In this document: positions 8,776 to 17,934 of the stretch, piece by piece
How the letters are laid out: every line of letters starts with the position of its first letter
Numbering within the stretch: the stretch's first letter is position 1
Origin: Polaribacter sp. BAL334
GTDB lineage: Bacteria; Bacteroidota; Bacteroidia; Flavobacteriales; Flavobacteriaceae
DNA length: 64,000 nucleotides
Reading direction: 5' to 3'
Assembly (NCBI RefSeq): GCF_015767435.1
Contig: NZ_JADWOV010000319.1
Coordinates: 248,001-312,000 of the forward strand
Program-made: the position numbers and the translations under genes
The notes under the pieces: model-generated
Databases searched by the model: none
Told to the model about the DNA's origin: nothing
Seen by the model: only the letters and a program-made list of their open reading frames with translations

Positions 8776-9819
8776 TTATTGAATGCTCAATTTACCTATT
8801 TTTTGTGCCCCAGACAACCATGCAATGTTATTATTTACAAACTGAATGTTATGAAATTGTTCGTCAGAAATGATTTTCCAAGAATTTCCTCCGTCATTGG
8901 AAAACGAAATTCCTGAAATTCCCACAGCCATCATTTCTTTTCCTTGCGTATTTGGCACATATTGAATGCAACTGATATACCCAGGATTCTTGCCATTGGC
9001 AACCAATTTCCATGTTTTTCCACCATCAGTAGTGGTGGCAATATTGGCGTTATTTTCTGATGGTTTTGCGTAATTTCCTCCTGCAACAATGCCATTATTT
9101 TCATCAAAAAAATCTATAGAATAGATGCCTTGTGGGCCATTTCCATGAATGATGGGCGTATCAAAAATCTGCCAAGTTTCTCCATAATTATCAGAAAATA
9201 GCATTCGTGCATTTTTTCCACCTGAACCAATCCAAACTTTTTTACCAATGGTTTTGATATTGGTATTGCTTGCGGCAAAAAAAGCTTCCTCTTGGTCAAA
9301 AAAGGGTAAGATATCGCAAGCTATTTTTTGCCAAGTTTCTCCTGCATCTTTGGTAATAATAATAGAAGCGCAATTTTCGGTTGGATCCCCCACTGCAATG
9401 CCATGAATTCCGTCTTCAAAAAATTGCATTGCATCATAAAAAACGCGTTCATGTTGCTCAATATACACCAATTTTTGGTCATTTTTAGTGATTTTATACA
9501 ACAAAGCAGGATTTGAAATAGAAAGCGCAAAAAAGTCTTTTCCATTGCTAGCCAAACTTCTGAAATGTGGTTTTATCGAATCTTGAAATTTAAAAAATTG
9601 TGTTGACCATGTTTTTCCAGCATCCAACGTATATCCAAAATCCCCATTTGAACCTGCATAATACACTGAATTCGAATCCATTGCTACAATTGCTCTGATA
9701 CTTGTGCTGTCTATTTTAAATTCTTGTAACTTGATTGCAATCGTTTTTCTAGGAATATATTTTTGCTGACAAGCAGTCATCAAAAGGAAAGTGAAAATAA
9801 TTAAAGAAAATGATTTCAT
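8776..9819 (-). CDS. BNR/Asp-box beta-propeller lipoprotein (Ycf48/photosystem-stability-factor-like fold)
   Basis: A 347-residue protein with a lipoprotein signal (hydrophobic h-region then LLMTACQQ, Cys17). It carries five Asp-box/BNR motifs spaced along the chain: TLDAGKTW, TKDAGETW, SDNYGETW, TTDGGKTW and SNDGGNSW. The fold should be a beta-propeller exposed in the periplasm or on the surface. Annotation pipelines often call such proteins oxidoreductase, but nothing in the sequence supports an enzyme. It sits 23 bases upstream of pepT on the same strand and may be co-transcribed. Confidence 0.85.
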   Translation of the reverse strand: MKSFSLIIFTFLLMTACQQKYIPRKTIAIKLQEFKIDSTSIRAIVAMDSNSVYYAGSNGDFGYTLDAGKTWSTQFFKFQDSIKPHFRSLASNGKDFFALSISNPALLYKITKNDQKLVYIEQHERVFYDAMQFFEDGIHGIAVGDPTENCASIIITKDAGETWQKIACDILPFFDQEEAFFAASNTNIKTIGKKVWIGSGGKNARMLFSDNYGETWQIFDTPIIHGNGPQGIYSIDFFDENNGIVAGGNYAKPSENNANIATTTDGGKTWKLVANGKNPGYISCIQYVPNTQGKEMMAVGISGISFSNDGGNSWKIISDEQFHNIQFVNNNIAWLSGAQKIGKLSIQ

Positions 9820-9866
9820 TTTTGATATTTTTATACGACTAAAATACTCAAAATCATTTGTAGTTC

Positions 9867-10808
9867 ATGAAAAAAGCATTGGTAATTTCTGGTGGAGGCA
9901 GTAAAGGCGCATTTGCAGGAGGTGTTGCAGAATTTCTGATGACGAGAGATCTTCGCCAATATGACTTATTTTTGGGCACTTCAACAGGAAGTTTGATGGT
10001 TTCTCATTTGGCTTTGGGAATGTTAGATGAATTAAAAACACTTTATACCAACGTCAATCAAGAATCTATTTTTAGCAATAATCCATTTGTCATCAAAAAA
10101 GTGAATGGTGAAAAAGTGGTACTTATCAATCATTTAAACACACTTTGGAACTTTATCAACGGACGAAAAACCTTTGGCGAAAGTAAAAACTTGCGAAAGT
10201 TAATTCGGGAAAATGTTACCAGAGAAATGTTTGAAAGCATTCGACAAAATAACAAAGAAGTAGTGGTTACAGTGTCAAATTTGACCGCAAATCAAATTGA
10301 ATACAAATCCAGTAATGATTGTTCATACGAAGATTTTTGTGATTGGATTTGGGGTTCGTGCAATTATGTGCCTTTTATGAGTTTGCTTGAAAAAGACAAA
10401 CAACAATATGCTGATGGTGGTTTTGGAGCATTGGTGCCAATAAGACAAGCTATTTTGCGAGGAGCCACAGAAATTGATGCTATTATTTTGGAAACGGAAG
10501 TGACTCAAATCAATAGAATTCCGTCAAAAAACCCCTTTTCATTGCTGTTTGATGTATTTGAATTTATGTTGGCACATGTTGAAAGACACAATATTACCAT
10601 TGGAAAATTGGCTGCAAATAGCAAAGATGTAAAACTCAATTTGTATTATACGCCAACAGTTCTCACCACAAATTCCCTGATATTTGATCAAAAATTGATG
10701 ACAAAATGGTGGGAATCAGGCTTTGAATATGCCAAATCAAAACGCGAAGAATTGATGAGTGAATTTCGCCCTGATGTTTTGCCTAATGATGAGATTGAAC
10801 AGGTTTAA
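9867..10808 (+). CDS. Patatin-like phospholipase family protein
   Basis: A 313-residue serine hydrolase with the patatin catalytic dyad. The oxyanion loop is SGGGSKGAFAGG (residues 8-19), the nucleophile elbow is GTSTG with Ser39, and the dyad Asp lies in YADGGFGALVP (about residue 180). Family members hydrolyse acyl esters of phospholipids or other lipids. There is no signal peptide, so it is probably cytoplasmic or membrane-associated. It stands alone, divergent from the propeller lipoprotein and convergent with the S41 protease. The substrate is unknown. Confidence 0.93.
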   Translation: MKKALVISGGGSKGAFAGGVAEFLMTRDLRQYDLFLGTSTGSLMVSHLALGMLDELKTLYTNVNQESIFSNNPFVIKKVNGEKVVLINHLNTLWNFINGRKTFGESKNLRKLIRENVTREMFESIRQNNKEVVVTVSNLTANQIEYKSSNDCSYEDFCDWIWGSCNYVPFMSLLEKDKQQYADGGFGALVPIRQAILRGATEIDAIILETEVTQINRIPSKNPFSLLFDVFEFMLAHVERHNITIGKLAANSKDVKLNLYYTPTVLTTNSLIFDQKLMTKWWESGFEYAKSKREELMSEFRPDVLPNDEIEQV

Positions 10809-10881
10809 GGGTTTCTGTTGTTTCTGTTGTTCTTCAGTTTCTAGAATCTCAACTTTGAATATTGACTATTAAATTTTGAAC

Positions 10882-12354
10882 TCAATTCTTTACTTCCACA
10901 TACATATTATTACGAGTTGGAGTAGCCAATTTCGAGTTGAAAATTTCTTCTTGAACAAGTGAAGTTTTAGTATCGAAAATCCCTTTTGCACCTGTAGTAA
11001 TCAGCGTTAACGTTCGGTCTAATAACGGATCAGAACGTTCTCCTAATACACCCAAATTCCCAAAGTTTTCTGACAATAAAACACCTGGCAAACTGGTTCC
11101 TGGTGTAAAACCTTCAGGATGATTTTCATTGTCTTTGTTGCTGATTTCCAATACAATGGGTTGCATTGCATAGGTGTGATTGGTGTTTAAGTTTGGTCCA
11201 TTTCTAAGCAAATTATCAGAATCATACAAGGTAATAGAACCTACTTGTTTTCCCACGGTTTTATTGCCAACCAATTGAACATCAATATAGGCACTCAATG
11301 AATTGATAACCAATTCTGATGCTGAAGCTGTGCTACTTGACACAATGAAATACACTTTTGTCAATCCCAAACTATTGATGCTTTGATTCAAAATGACATT
11401 TCCATTGCTATCCACATTTCTGATTTGATTTGTGAAATTGTTTACAAAACGACTTGCAGGAAGTGCACTCAATACTTTGCTATTCCAAACTTCTTTTGAG
11501 TACAATTGTCCATTAAATTGTCCTGTAATCATGCTCCCTAAATATGTAGCTGATTGTACAGAGCCACCACCATTATAGCGCAAATCAACAATCAATTCGT
11601 TGATATTTTCCGCTTTAAAATTGGCAAAAGCAGTATTCAATTCTCCGTCAAAAGAACTAGAAAACTGATTGTACATCAAATAGCCTATTTTTTTAGTTCC
11701 CTCAGTAAATACTTTCGAAACTGCAATTGGATTCTCTTGCAATTGCGTTTTTGTCAACGAAATAGAAATGCCATTTGAAGTTGGATTTCCGTTGTTATAA
11801 TTGGCAAAACCAATAGTATAAACGCTATTTTCACCAAACAATAAATTACCAAAATTCGAATCTGTGAGTTGAGTTCCATTCACTGTATTGAAAATCATTC
11901 CTCGTGAAATATTTTTGTTAGCAGCATCAGAATTTGGAAGCACATAACGCACATATCCAAAAATTTGTGTAGACGAATTGACATATCTTACCAAGCCAAA
12001 TTCCATTCCGCTATTCAATGAAATTCCTTGAAATGAATTTTCCAATGCTACATAATCATCCACCATTACCGAAAAACGATCTACAACACCAGGTTGATTC
12101 AAAAGGCTATAAAAAGCCGTTTCAGGAGAAGAGAATCCTCTGAAATAACTGTAAAAATCTTCATAATTTCCAAAACGATTGTCAGCCAAAACTGGGACGT
12201 CTTTTTGCCATAAATAATAAGTATTCATGCCAGTCCAAATAAACTTATTGATTTTATCGGAAGTAGGAACGTCCAAGGAATCAATCTCTTTTTTTTCGCA
12301 GGAAATCGTGATAAAAATAATTGACAATAGAAGGGAAGCTATGTGTTTTTTCAT
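10882..12354 (-). CDS. S41 family C-terminal-processing-like peptidase, lipoprotein
   Basis: A 490-residue protein with a type II signal peptide ending ITISCEKKEI (Cys19). The order is an N-terminal helical domain (about 25-110), a PDZ-like region (about 110-200) and the S41 tail-specific protease core with ELIVDLRYNGGGSVQSA (about 258-274) and the catalytic Ser in VSSSTASASELVINSL. It resembles the Bacteroidota C-terminal processing or tricorn-like peptidases that act in the periplasm. The substrate is not inferable from its neighbours. Confidence 0.92.
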   Translation of the reverse strand: MKKHIASLLLSIIFITISCEKKEIDSLDVPTSDKINKFIWTGMNTYYLWQKDVPVLADNRFGNYEDFYSYFRGFSSPETAFYSLLNQPGVVDRFSVMVDDYVALENSFQGISLNSGMEFGLVRYVNSSTQIFGYVRYVLPNSDAANKNISRGMIFNTVNGTQLTDSNFGNLLFGENSVYTIGFANYNNGNPTSNGISISLTKTQLQENPIAVSKVFTEGTKKIGYLMYNQFSSSFDGELNTAFANFKAENINELIVDLRYNGGGSVQSATYLGSMITGQFNGQLYSKEVWNSKVLSALPASRFVNNFTNQIRNVDSNGNVILNQSINSLGLTKVYFIVSSSTASASELVINSLSAYIDVQLVGNKTVGKQVGSITLYDSDNLLRNGPNLNTNHTYAMQPIVLEISNKDNENHPEGFTPGTSLPGVLLSENFGNLGVLGERSDPLLDRTLTLITTGAKGIFDTKTSLVQEEIFNSKLATPTRNNMYVEVKN

Positions 12355-12509
12355 GTTATAATTCTTTTATATTTCAAATTTATATAGAGGATGCATCATT
12401 TTCATATCAACCAAAGATAACAAAAAATGGCTTTTTGTTTTCTAGAATTTTAGTCGGGTTTCATAAAAAAACTTTACAAATCAAATTGTGACAGATTTCT
12501 AAAAATAAA

Positions 12510-12517
12510 TATCTTTG
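12510..12517 (+). promoter_or_regulatory. Predicted -7 box for the DUF481 gene
   Basis: TATCTTTG matches TAnnTTTG. Transcription would start near 12524, downstream of the alternative start at 12520, which favours translation from 12556. Confidence 0.45.
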
Positions 12518-12555
12518 AAATGTGTACTAAAAATATGATTTTAAAAACCGTCATT

Positions 12556-13314
12556 ATGAAAAAGATACTCCTTGTTAGCTTGTTTTTTCCGATGTTGTTT
12601 TTTGCGCAACTCAACGAAAGTGATACTTTAAAGATAAAAGGTCAATTGTCTTTGACGGGTTTTTGGCAAGGTGGAAATGTACAAACTGTTATCTTTAGAG
12701 CAAAGGCTGAAGGAAGTGTGGAAGCATTTAAAAACACGGTTTTCAAAACAAGTAATTCGTATGTGTACCAAGAATTTGGAAAAGTAAAAGCAGATGAAGA
12801 CATTCTGAGTTTGAACTTTTTATACTTCAATACCCACAAAAAAATATATCCTTTGTTGTTAGGATTTGTAAGTACCAATTACCGAAGAGAAATAGACATT
12901 CGTTATTTATTTGGTGGTGGACTTTCTTTTCAAATTTTCAATGACAAAACCAATTGGATAAAAATGTCACTTTCCACGGAATATGAACGAACAAATTTCA
13001 ATAAAACCAACTTTACACGTCCTGAATACAATGGAAATTCAACCATAAATACTTGGCGTGGAACGATTTGGCTGAATGGAAAATACCATTTATTCAAAAA
13101 GAAATTGATTTTAAACCATGAAAGTTATTTTCAACCTTCGTTTCAGGATTATAAAAATTATCGTTGGCAAGCAGACCTTAGTGCTGAATTGCCCATTTGG
13201 AAATTCTTAAATTTCAAAATCAGCTATTTACATACTTCCGAAAGTTTGGTGATTGAAAATCAAAAACAAGAAGACCAATTTTTGTCTTTTGGTTTTACGT
13301 TGAAGAGTTTTTAG
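12556..13314 (+). CDS. DUF481-family outer-membrane beta-barrel protein
   Basis: From MKKILLVSLFF at 12556 the product is 252 residues with a signal peptide ending MLFFAQ, then a chain of alternating hydrophobic and polar strands typical of DUF481 (YdiY-like) proteins (GFWQGGNVQTVIFRAKAE near the N-terminus). It ends in a C-terminal phenylalanine (FGFTLKSF), as expected for insertion by the BAM complex. The frame is open to 12520, but the predicted promoter lies between these starts. The function of this family is not established. Confidence 0.8.
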   Translation: MKKILLVSLFFPMLFFAQLNESDTLKIKGQLSLTGFWQGGNVQTVIFRAKAEGSVEAFKNTVFKTSNSYVYQEFGKVKADEDILSLNFLYFNTHKKIYPLLLGFVSTNYRREIDIRYLFGGGLSFQIFNDKTNWIKMSLSTEYERTNFNKTNFTRPEYNGNSTINTWRGTIWLNGKYHLFKKKLILNHESYFQPSFQDYKNYRWQADLSAELPIWKFLNFKISYLHTSESLVIENQKQEDQFLSFGFTLKSF

Positions 13315-13392
13315 GGGAGATAAATTTAGTTTTAAATATCTAAATAGTCCTAAATAATCAATAAAAATTATTAGATAAATTAAATAAATTTA

Positions 13393-13430
13393 AACAGCAT
13401 CAATACCGTTTTTGATGCTGTTTTTAGTTT
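13393..13430. terminator. Terminator between the converging DUF481 and ridA genes
   Basis: AAACAGCATCAA and TTGATGCTGTTT pair around a short loop and continue into T residues on the forward strand. The reverse strand has a shorter TTT run, so it may act weakly for ridA too. Confidence 0.75.
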
Positions 13431-13460
13431 TACAGGTTTTTATTTTTAGTCTATTTTTGC

Positions 13461-13841
13461 TTATTTGATCGCAATCATACTGATTTCAACATTCACAAAT
13501 TTTGGCAGATTTGCTACTTCCACAGTTTCTCTTGCAGGAGCTGTTTCTTCTTGAAAATAGGTTGCATACACAGCGTTTATAGCTCCAAAATTATGCATAT
13601 CAGAAATAAAAATAGTTGATTTTACAACATTTTCGAAAGTCATTTCTGCAGCCTCTAAAACAGCTTTCATGTTTTCCATAACTTGCTTCGTTTCAGTAGT
13701 AATATCGTCTAAAACCAATTCACCAGTTGCTGGATTGATGGCAATTTGTCCTGAAGTGTATAACGTATTTCCACTTAAAATAGCCTGATTATAAGGTCCA
13801 ATTGGAACAGGAGCTTTATCTGTTTTGATAATTTTTTTCAT
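13461..13841 (-). CDS. ridA: RidA family 2-iminobutanoate/2-iminopropanoate deaminase
   Basis: A 126-residue trimeric enzyme that hydrolyses reactive enamine/imine intermediates released by PLP enzymes such as threonine dehydratase. It shows the Rid signature: APVPIGPYNQAI at the N-terminus, LYTSGQIAINP, and the substrate-carboxylate Arg in APARETVEVANLP followed by VEISMIA. Length is exact for the family. It follows lptD on the same strand after a repeat-filled gap. Confidence 0.96.
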   Translation of the reverse strand: MKKIIKTDKAPVPIGPYNQAILSGNTLYTSGQIAINPATGELVLDDITTETKQVMENMKAVLEAAEMTFENVVKSTIFISDMHNFGAINAVYATYFQEETAPARETVEVANLPKFVNVEISMIAIK

Positions 13842-13851
13842 TCTTTTTAGT

Positions 13852-13990
13852 TTCAGAGATTCAAAGTTTCAAAGTTACAAAGTTTCAAAGTTACAAAGTT
13901 TCAGAGTTTCAAAGTTTCAAAGTTTCAAAGTTTCAAAGTTCAACTAAAAACTAAAAATTAAACACTAAACACTAAAAACTAAACACTAAA
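13852..13990. repeat. Simple-sequence repeats between lptD and ridA
   Basis: The first half is about ten imperfect copies of TTTCAAAG/TTACAAAG (13858-13940). The second half is a ladder of AAACACTAAA and AACTAAAAACT units (13943-13990). These slippage-prone octamers and nonamers have no coding capacity. A similar CTAAAAA ladder lies at 20260-20316 before the Fe-S gene. Confidence 0.8.
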
Positions 13991-13995
13991 AACTA

Positions 13996-16683
13996 TTAAA
14001 AAAGTCTTCTATCTGGTGGTTTATTTTTATCCCATTTCAAGTCTGCAAGCATGGTCGATTTTACCCCAATAAAAAAGGTGTAAGAAGAATTTGCACCAAA
14101 AGGCACCCAATTAAAATTGAATTGCCAACTGTCTAAGTCTCTTGAAAAATTAAATCTTGAAAAAGAAAAAGCACCGTTTTTAATGTCATATCCAGAGGAA
14201 TAGCCAATTTTCCATTTGGGTGTCAATTCAATATTTCCACTAAATCCAACAGTATGAACACCCACTGTTCCTGGCTGAATACCATTATTTGTATAATTTG
14301 CAGAATATACTAAATTCAGTGTCCATGGAATTTTTGCTCTGTAAAGTTCTGTTTTTGTAGGTTCTTTTGATTGATTGTTGTTTGTATTTTGCCTTCCAAA
14401 TCTATTTGTTGGGTCAATTTCTGCACCCATGGTATCAACAGGATTGTTTGCGCCATTTCCATTTTTGTTTTCAGATTCATCTTTCTTTTTATTTTTGTCT
14501 AAATCTGTACTTGAAATGGAATAATTCATAGTCATATTCGCATTTGTCAATCTGAAAATTCCTGGATTGAATTTATTGATTCTTTGACCTTCATCATTTA
14601 CTTGATAAGGATCTAATGAGCCATTTATGTTCAACGCTAATTTGTCTTTAAACAAACGTGTTCCTGCACTAAATGATACGTTTGACCAACGCAAACTATC
14701 AGCTGCAATATTGTAGGAAGTATTAAAATTCAAGTTGTTTAACAACATGATTTTTTCATCTTCATCATCACTATCAGGGTCTTTTGGGGCGACTTTTGCT
14801 TCTAAAACATTGTTCAATGAAATTCCAATAGAATTGCTCAAACCTCCTGAAGGTCCTCCATAAATTCCTTGATCAAATACAGTATATTCTTGAAAATCAA
14901 GTGGATTTGAACTTTGTTGTACTTGTTTTAAATAATTATCTCTAAAATCAGGTCTGTAAGAATATGAAATTGTGGGTCTAATAGTATGTCTTATCGCCTT
15001 TAATCGTCCTTTTTTAAAGTTAAACGTTCCATAAATATTGGTTGATAAACTCACACCCAAATTGTATTCTCTAAAGCTTTTAAAACCTCGTAAAGTATCA
15101 GTTACAACCACATTATTGGTTGGGTCGTACTCTTTTTCTATATAATCAAATTGCCAAACTTCTTCATAATTGGCACTTGGAGAAAGCGTAAAATATTTGA
15201 ATGCTTTGATATTCGTATTTGTAGAAGTTCTATGTTGAATTCCTGCTCTCGCAGTTTCAAACATTTTGCTTGTAAAAAAATCAGCATCAGTAGTATTGAT
15301 CAAATATTGTCCTTGCATATTGTAATTGAAACCCATTTTTTGAATTGGATTTTTCTTTACACCATTTTTTCCTGCAAATGGATAAATCCTGTCCATATTT
15401 AAGGTTAAGTTTGGCAACGTCATAGTAATACTTTCCGTGTTTGTATTTTGTTGATGTGACGCAGTCACAGCCATATTAAATGGGGTTCCAACAAAAGTTT
15501 TGCTGTAATTGATAGAGGAATTAAACGTGTTATTTTGAGTTTGAGCAACATTGAATTGGTTCAAAGATTCTCTAAAAAAACGACTACTTCCCAAATTTAC
15601 AGAAGCTGAAAATCGTGAATTTGGACTTGCTTTTGAATCTTGATTATGAGTCCATCTGATGTTAAAATTATTTGATTTTGCAAAATCATCAAAACCACGA
15701 ATTCCATTGATAATATTCTCAAAATTCAAACTAAAAATTCCATTGTATTTGTAACGTCTGTTGTAGTTTGATGAAATTCTAGTTCCCCAACTTCCATTAG
15801 AATAGGCATCACCCAAAACCGTTAAATCCATAAAATCACTGATGGCAAAATAGTATCCACCATTTTGAAAACCAATTCCTCTTGCGCTACTTCCGGTATC
15901 AAAAGCAGGAACTAAAAAACCAGACATGCTTGTTTCAGTCATTGGAAAATAAGCAAAAGGTAAAAAAACAGGTGTAGGTACATCAGCCAAAACCAAGTTA
16001 CTTGCGCCCACAATAATTTTTTTTCCAGGAACTAATTTGGCTTTGTTGGTGGCAATATAATAATCAGGAATTTCTTTATCCGAAGTTGTGAAACGTATTT
16101 TTCTGATAAAAACGGTAGAGTCATTTTCTCTTTTTGTTTTCATTCCGTACGTATACATTTCACCTTGCTGAGTTTTTAGCCCATAGATAATGGCACGTTT
16201 GCTTTTAAAATTGTAAATGATAGAATCTTGCACAGATTCCTGACTTCCTTGTTTAAAAATTGGTTTTTGAACATAGCCTGTACTATCAATAATTCCTTTT
16301 GCAAAAAGACTATTTTCTTTATAATCAACAATGATGATTCCTGCTTTTAAATCAATATCTGTGTATAAAATGTTAGCTTCATTGTATAAAGTTACTGTTC
16401 TTTTTTTTGCATCTTGAATGGTGTAATCTTTGGCAGTATGTGTGATAATATCCTCAATAGTTTCCTTTGGTTTTAGAGAATCTTTTGCGATTGTATCAGT
16501 TTTTTTTAAGATAAGAGAATCTTTCTTAATAGTGATTTTAGGAACTTCTTTAGAGGGTTTCAATGAATCCTTTTTTACTACTGGAATCACTGTTTTAGTT
16601 CTCGATTTTATATCTTGTGCAAAGCCAATCTTTGTAAAAAAGAAGACACAAAATAAAAGTATGTATGATAGGTTTGATTGCAA
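13996..16683 (-). CDS. lptD: LPS-assembly outer-membrane protein LptD (Bacteroidota type)
   Basis: An 895-residue protein with a signal peptide (to FTKIGFAQ), a Lys/Ser/Thr-rich linker (about 25-75), an OstA/LptA-like beta-jellyroll (about 85-230: ILYTDIDLKAGIIIVDYKEN, then the TYGMKTKRENDSTVFIRK segment) and a long C-terminal beta-barrel (about 260-890) full of aromatic strands. In Gram-negatives LptD inserts lipopolysaccharide into the outer leaflet with LptE. Family membership rests on the domain order and the VPTPVFLPFAYFPMTE motif near residue 240. It is divergent from an amidase gene. Confidence 0.9.
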   Translation of the reverse strand: MQSNLSYILLFCVFFFTKIGFAQDIKSRTKTVIPVVKKDSLKPSKEVPKITIKKDSLILKKTDTIAKDSLKPKETIEDIITHTAKDYTIQDAKKRTVTLYNEANILYTDIDLKAGIIIVDYKENSLFAKGIIDSTGYVQKPIFKQGSQESVQDSIIYNFKSKRAIIYGLKTQQGEMYTYGMKTKRENDSTVFIRKIRFTTSDKEIPDYYIATNKAKLVPGKKIIVGASNLVLADVPTPVFLPFAYFPMTETSMSGFLVPAFDTGSSARGIGFQNGGYYFAISDFMDLTVLGDAYSNGSWGTRISSNYNRRYKYNGIFSLNFENIINGIRGFDDFAKSNNFNIRWTHNQDSKASPNSRFSASVNLGSSRFFRESLNQFNVAQTQNNTFNSSINYSKTFVGTPFNMAVTASHQQNTNTESITMTLPNLTLNMDRIYPFAGKNGVKKNPIQKMGFNYNMQGQYLINTTDADFFTSKMFETARAGIQHRTSTNTNIKAFKYFTLSPSANYEEVWQFDYIEKEYDPTNNVVVTDTLRGFKSFREYNLGVSLSTNIYGTFNFKKGRLKAIRHTIRPTISYSYRPDFRDNYLKQVQQSSNPLDFQEYTVFDQGIYGGPSGGLSNSIGISLNNVLEAKVAPKDPDSDDEDEKIMLLNNLNFNTSYNIAADSLRWSNVSFSAGTRLFKDKLALNINGSLDPYQVNDEGQRINKFNPGIFRLTNANMTMNYSISSTDLDKNKKKDESENKNGNGANNPVDTMGAEIDPTNRFGRQNTNNNQSKEPTKTELYRAKIPWTLNLVYSANYTNNGIQPGTVGVHTVGFSGNIELTPKWKIGYSSGYDIKNGAFSFSRFNFSRDLDSWQFNFNWVPFGANSSYTFFIGVKSTMLADLKWDKNKPPDRRLF

Positions 16684-16703
16684 TGCTTTAAATACTATTT
16701 TTG
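16673..16703 (+). promoter_or_regulatory. Predicted promoter of the amidase gene
   Basis: TTTG at 16673-16676, 19 bases, then TATTTTTG at 16696-16703: both elements match the Bacteroidota consensus exactly. The -33 element lies inside the first codons of lptD on the other strand, so transcription of the two envelope genes could interfere. Confidence 0.65.
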
Positions 16704-16800
16704 TATTAAATTAAAAACGGTTCAATATTTGGAACACCAAATTTATGACGCCAAAATTAGTTAAATTTTATTGATGAACTTTTTGCAAAACCACAAATTT

Positions 16801-17880
16801 ATGCTGAAACCACAAAACTTGTTTTTTTTAACACTTTTAACGGTTTTTTTCTCCTTTTTTTCAACTCCATTACTATCTCAAAAAACCTACACTATTGTTT
16901 TAGATGCTGGTCATGGAGGAAAAGACCCTGGAAATTTAGGAAACGGTTTTCAGGAGAAAGATATTGCATTGAAAACAGCATTAGAAGTTGGACGACAACT
17001 ATCAAAATTCGATAATATAAAAGTAATTTATACAAGACAGGAAGATGTTTTTATCGATTTATGGAAAAGAGGTGCCATTGCAAACGATTCTAAAGCAACC
17101 TTATTTGTTTCTTTTCATTGTGATTCTCACACGTCAAATGCTTACGGAGCAGGAACTTTTGTGTTGGGTTTACGAGGAAATAAAAAGAATTTCGAAATCG
17201 CAAAAAGAGAAAATGCGGTGGTCTTATTAGAAGATAATTACCAAGAACGCTATCAAGGTTTTGATCCAAATTCTGCAGAATCTGTGATTGGATTGTCACT
17301 TTTACAAGAAGAAAATTTAGATAAAAGCTTGGAAATTGCAACTTTAGTACAGCAAAATTTTACTCAAAAATTGAATCGTTTAGACCGAAAAGTAAAACAA
17401 GATAATTTTCAAGTATTGAGAGAAACCATTATGCCAAGTATTTTGATAGAATTGGGTTTTTTAACAAATAGAGCTGAAGGTGCTTATTTGAATTCAGAAA
17501 AAGGCCAATCTCAAATGGCAAAAGCGATTGCTGATGCCATTAAAGATTATATTGATCATTTGAGAATGAATACCGTAAATGAGGTAAAAACTCCAAAAAT
17601 AATTTCAGAAAAAACGAACAACGAAGTAGTATTTAAAATTCAAATTGCATCAGGAAAAAATAAAATTGAATTAAAACCATCCAATTTTAGTGGCTTAAAA
17701 GACGTTGAAATAGTGCAAACAGGTGATTTTTTTAAGTATTATTATGGAACAACATCCAATTACAAAGAAGCACAAGAAAGTTTAAAAACTGCTCAAAAAG
17801 CAGGATTTTCAACTGCATTTATGGTTGCATTTAAAGGGGAAGAGAAAATTTCAGTTGCAGAAGCACTGAAATTGAATTGA
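16801..17880 (+). CDS. N-acetylmuramoyl-L-alanine amidase with C-terminal SPOR-like region
   Basis: A periplasmic zinc amidase (Amidase_3) that cuts the peptide stem from peptidoglycan glycan strands. Visible are the first zinc site VLDAGHGGKDPG, the second His in FVSFHCDSHTS, and the catalytic Glu in SILIELGFLTNRAE. The C-terminal part (about 275-350) resembles a SPOR peptidoglycan-binding repeat (FKIQIASGKN). I start at MLKPQNLFFLTLL, which gives a clean signal peptide; a start at 16771 adds ten residues and cannot be excluded. It is followed 54 bases later by mlaD. Confidence 0.92.
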   Translation: MLKPQNLFFLTLLTVFFSFFSTPLLSQKTYTIVLDAGHGGKDPGNLGNGFQEKDIALKTALEVGRQLSKFDNIKVIYTRQEDVFIDLWKRGAIANDSKATLFVSFHCDSHTSNAYGAGTFVLGLRGNKKNFEIAKRENAVVLLEDNYQERYQGFDPNSAESVIGLSLLQEENLDKSLEIATLVQQNFTQKLNRLDRKVKQDNFQVLRETIMPSILIELGFLTNRAEGAYLNSEKGQSQMAKAIADAIKDYIDHLRMNTVNEVKTPKIISEKTNNEVVFKIQIASGKNKIELKPSNFSGLKDVEIVQTGDFFKYYYGTTSNYKEAQESLKTAQKAGFSTAFMVAFKGEEKISVAEALKLN

Positions 17881-17934
17881 TTTCAGGTCTCTTCAACCAA
17901 AAATTATTAGTAATATTGTTATAAATTTTCACAT

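Noticed and set aside
8776..9819. Oxidoreductase annotation for the BNR protein
   Set aside because: Only Asp-box propeller motifs are visible; there is no cofactor-binding motif.
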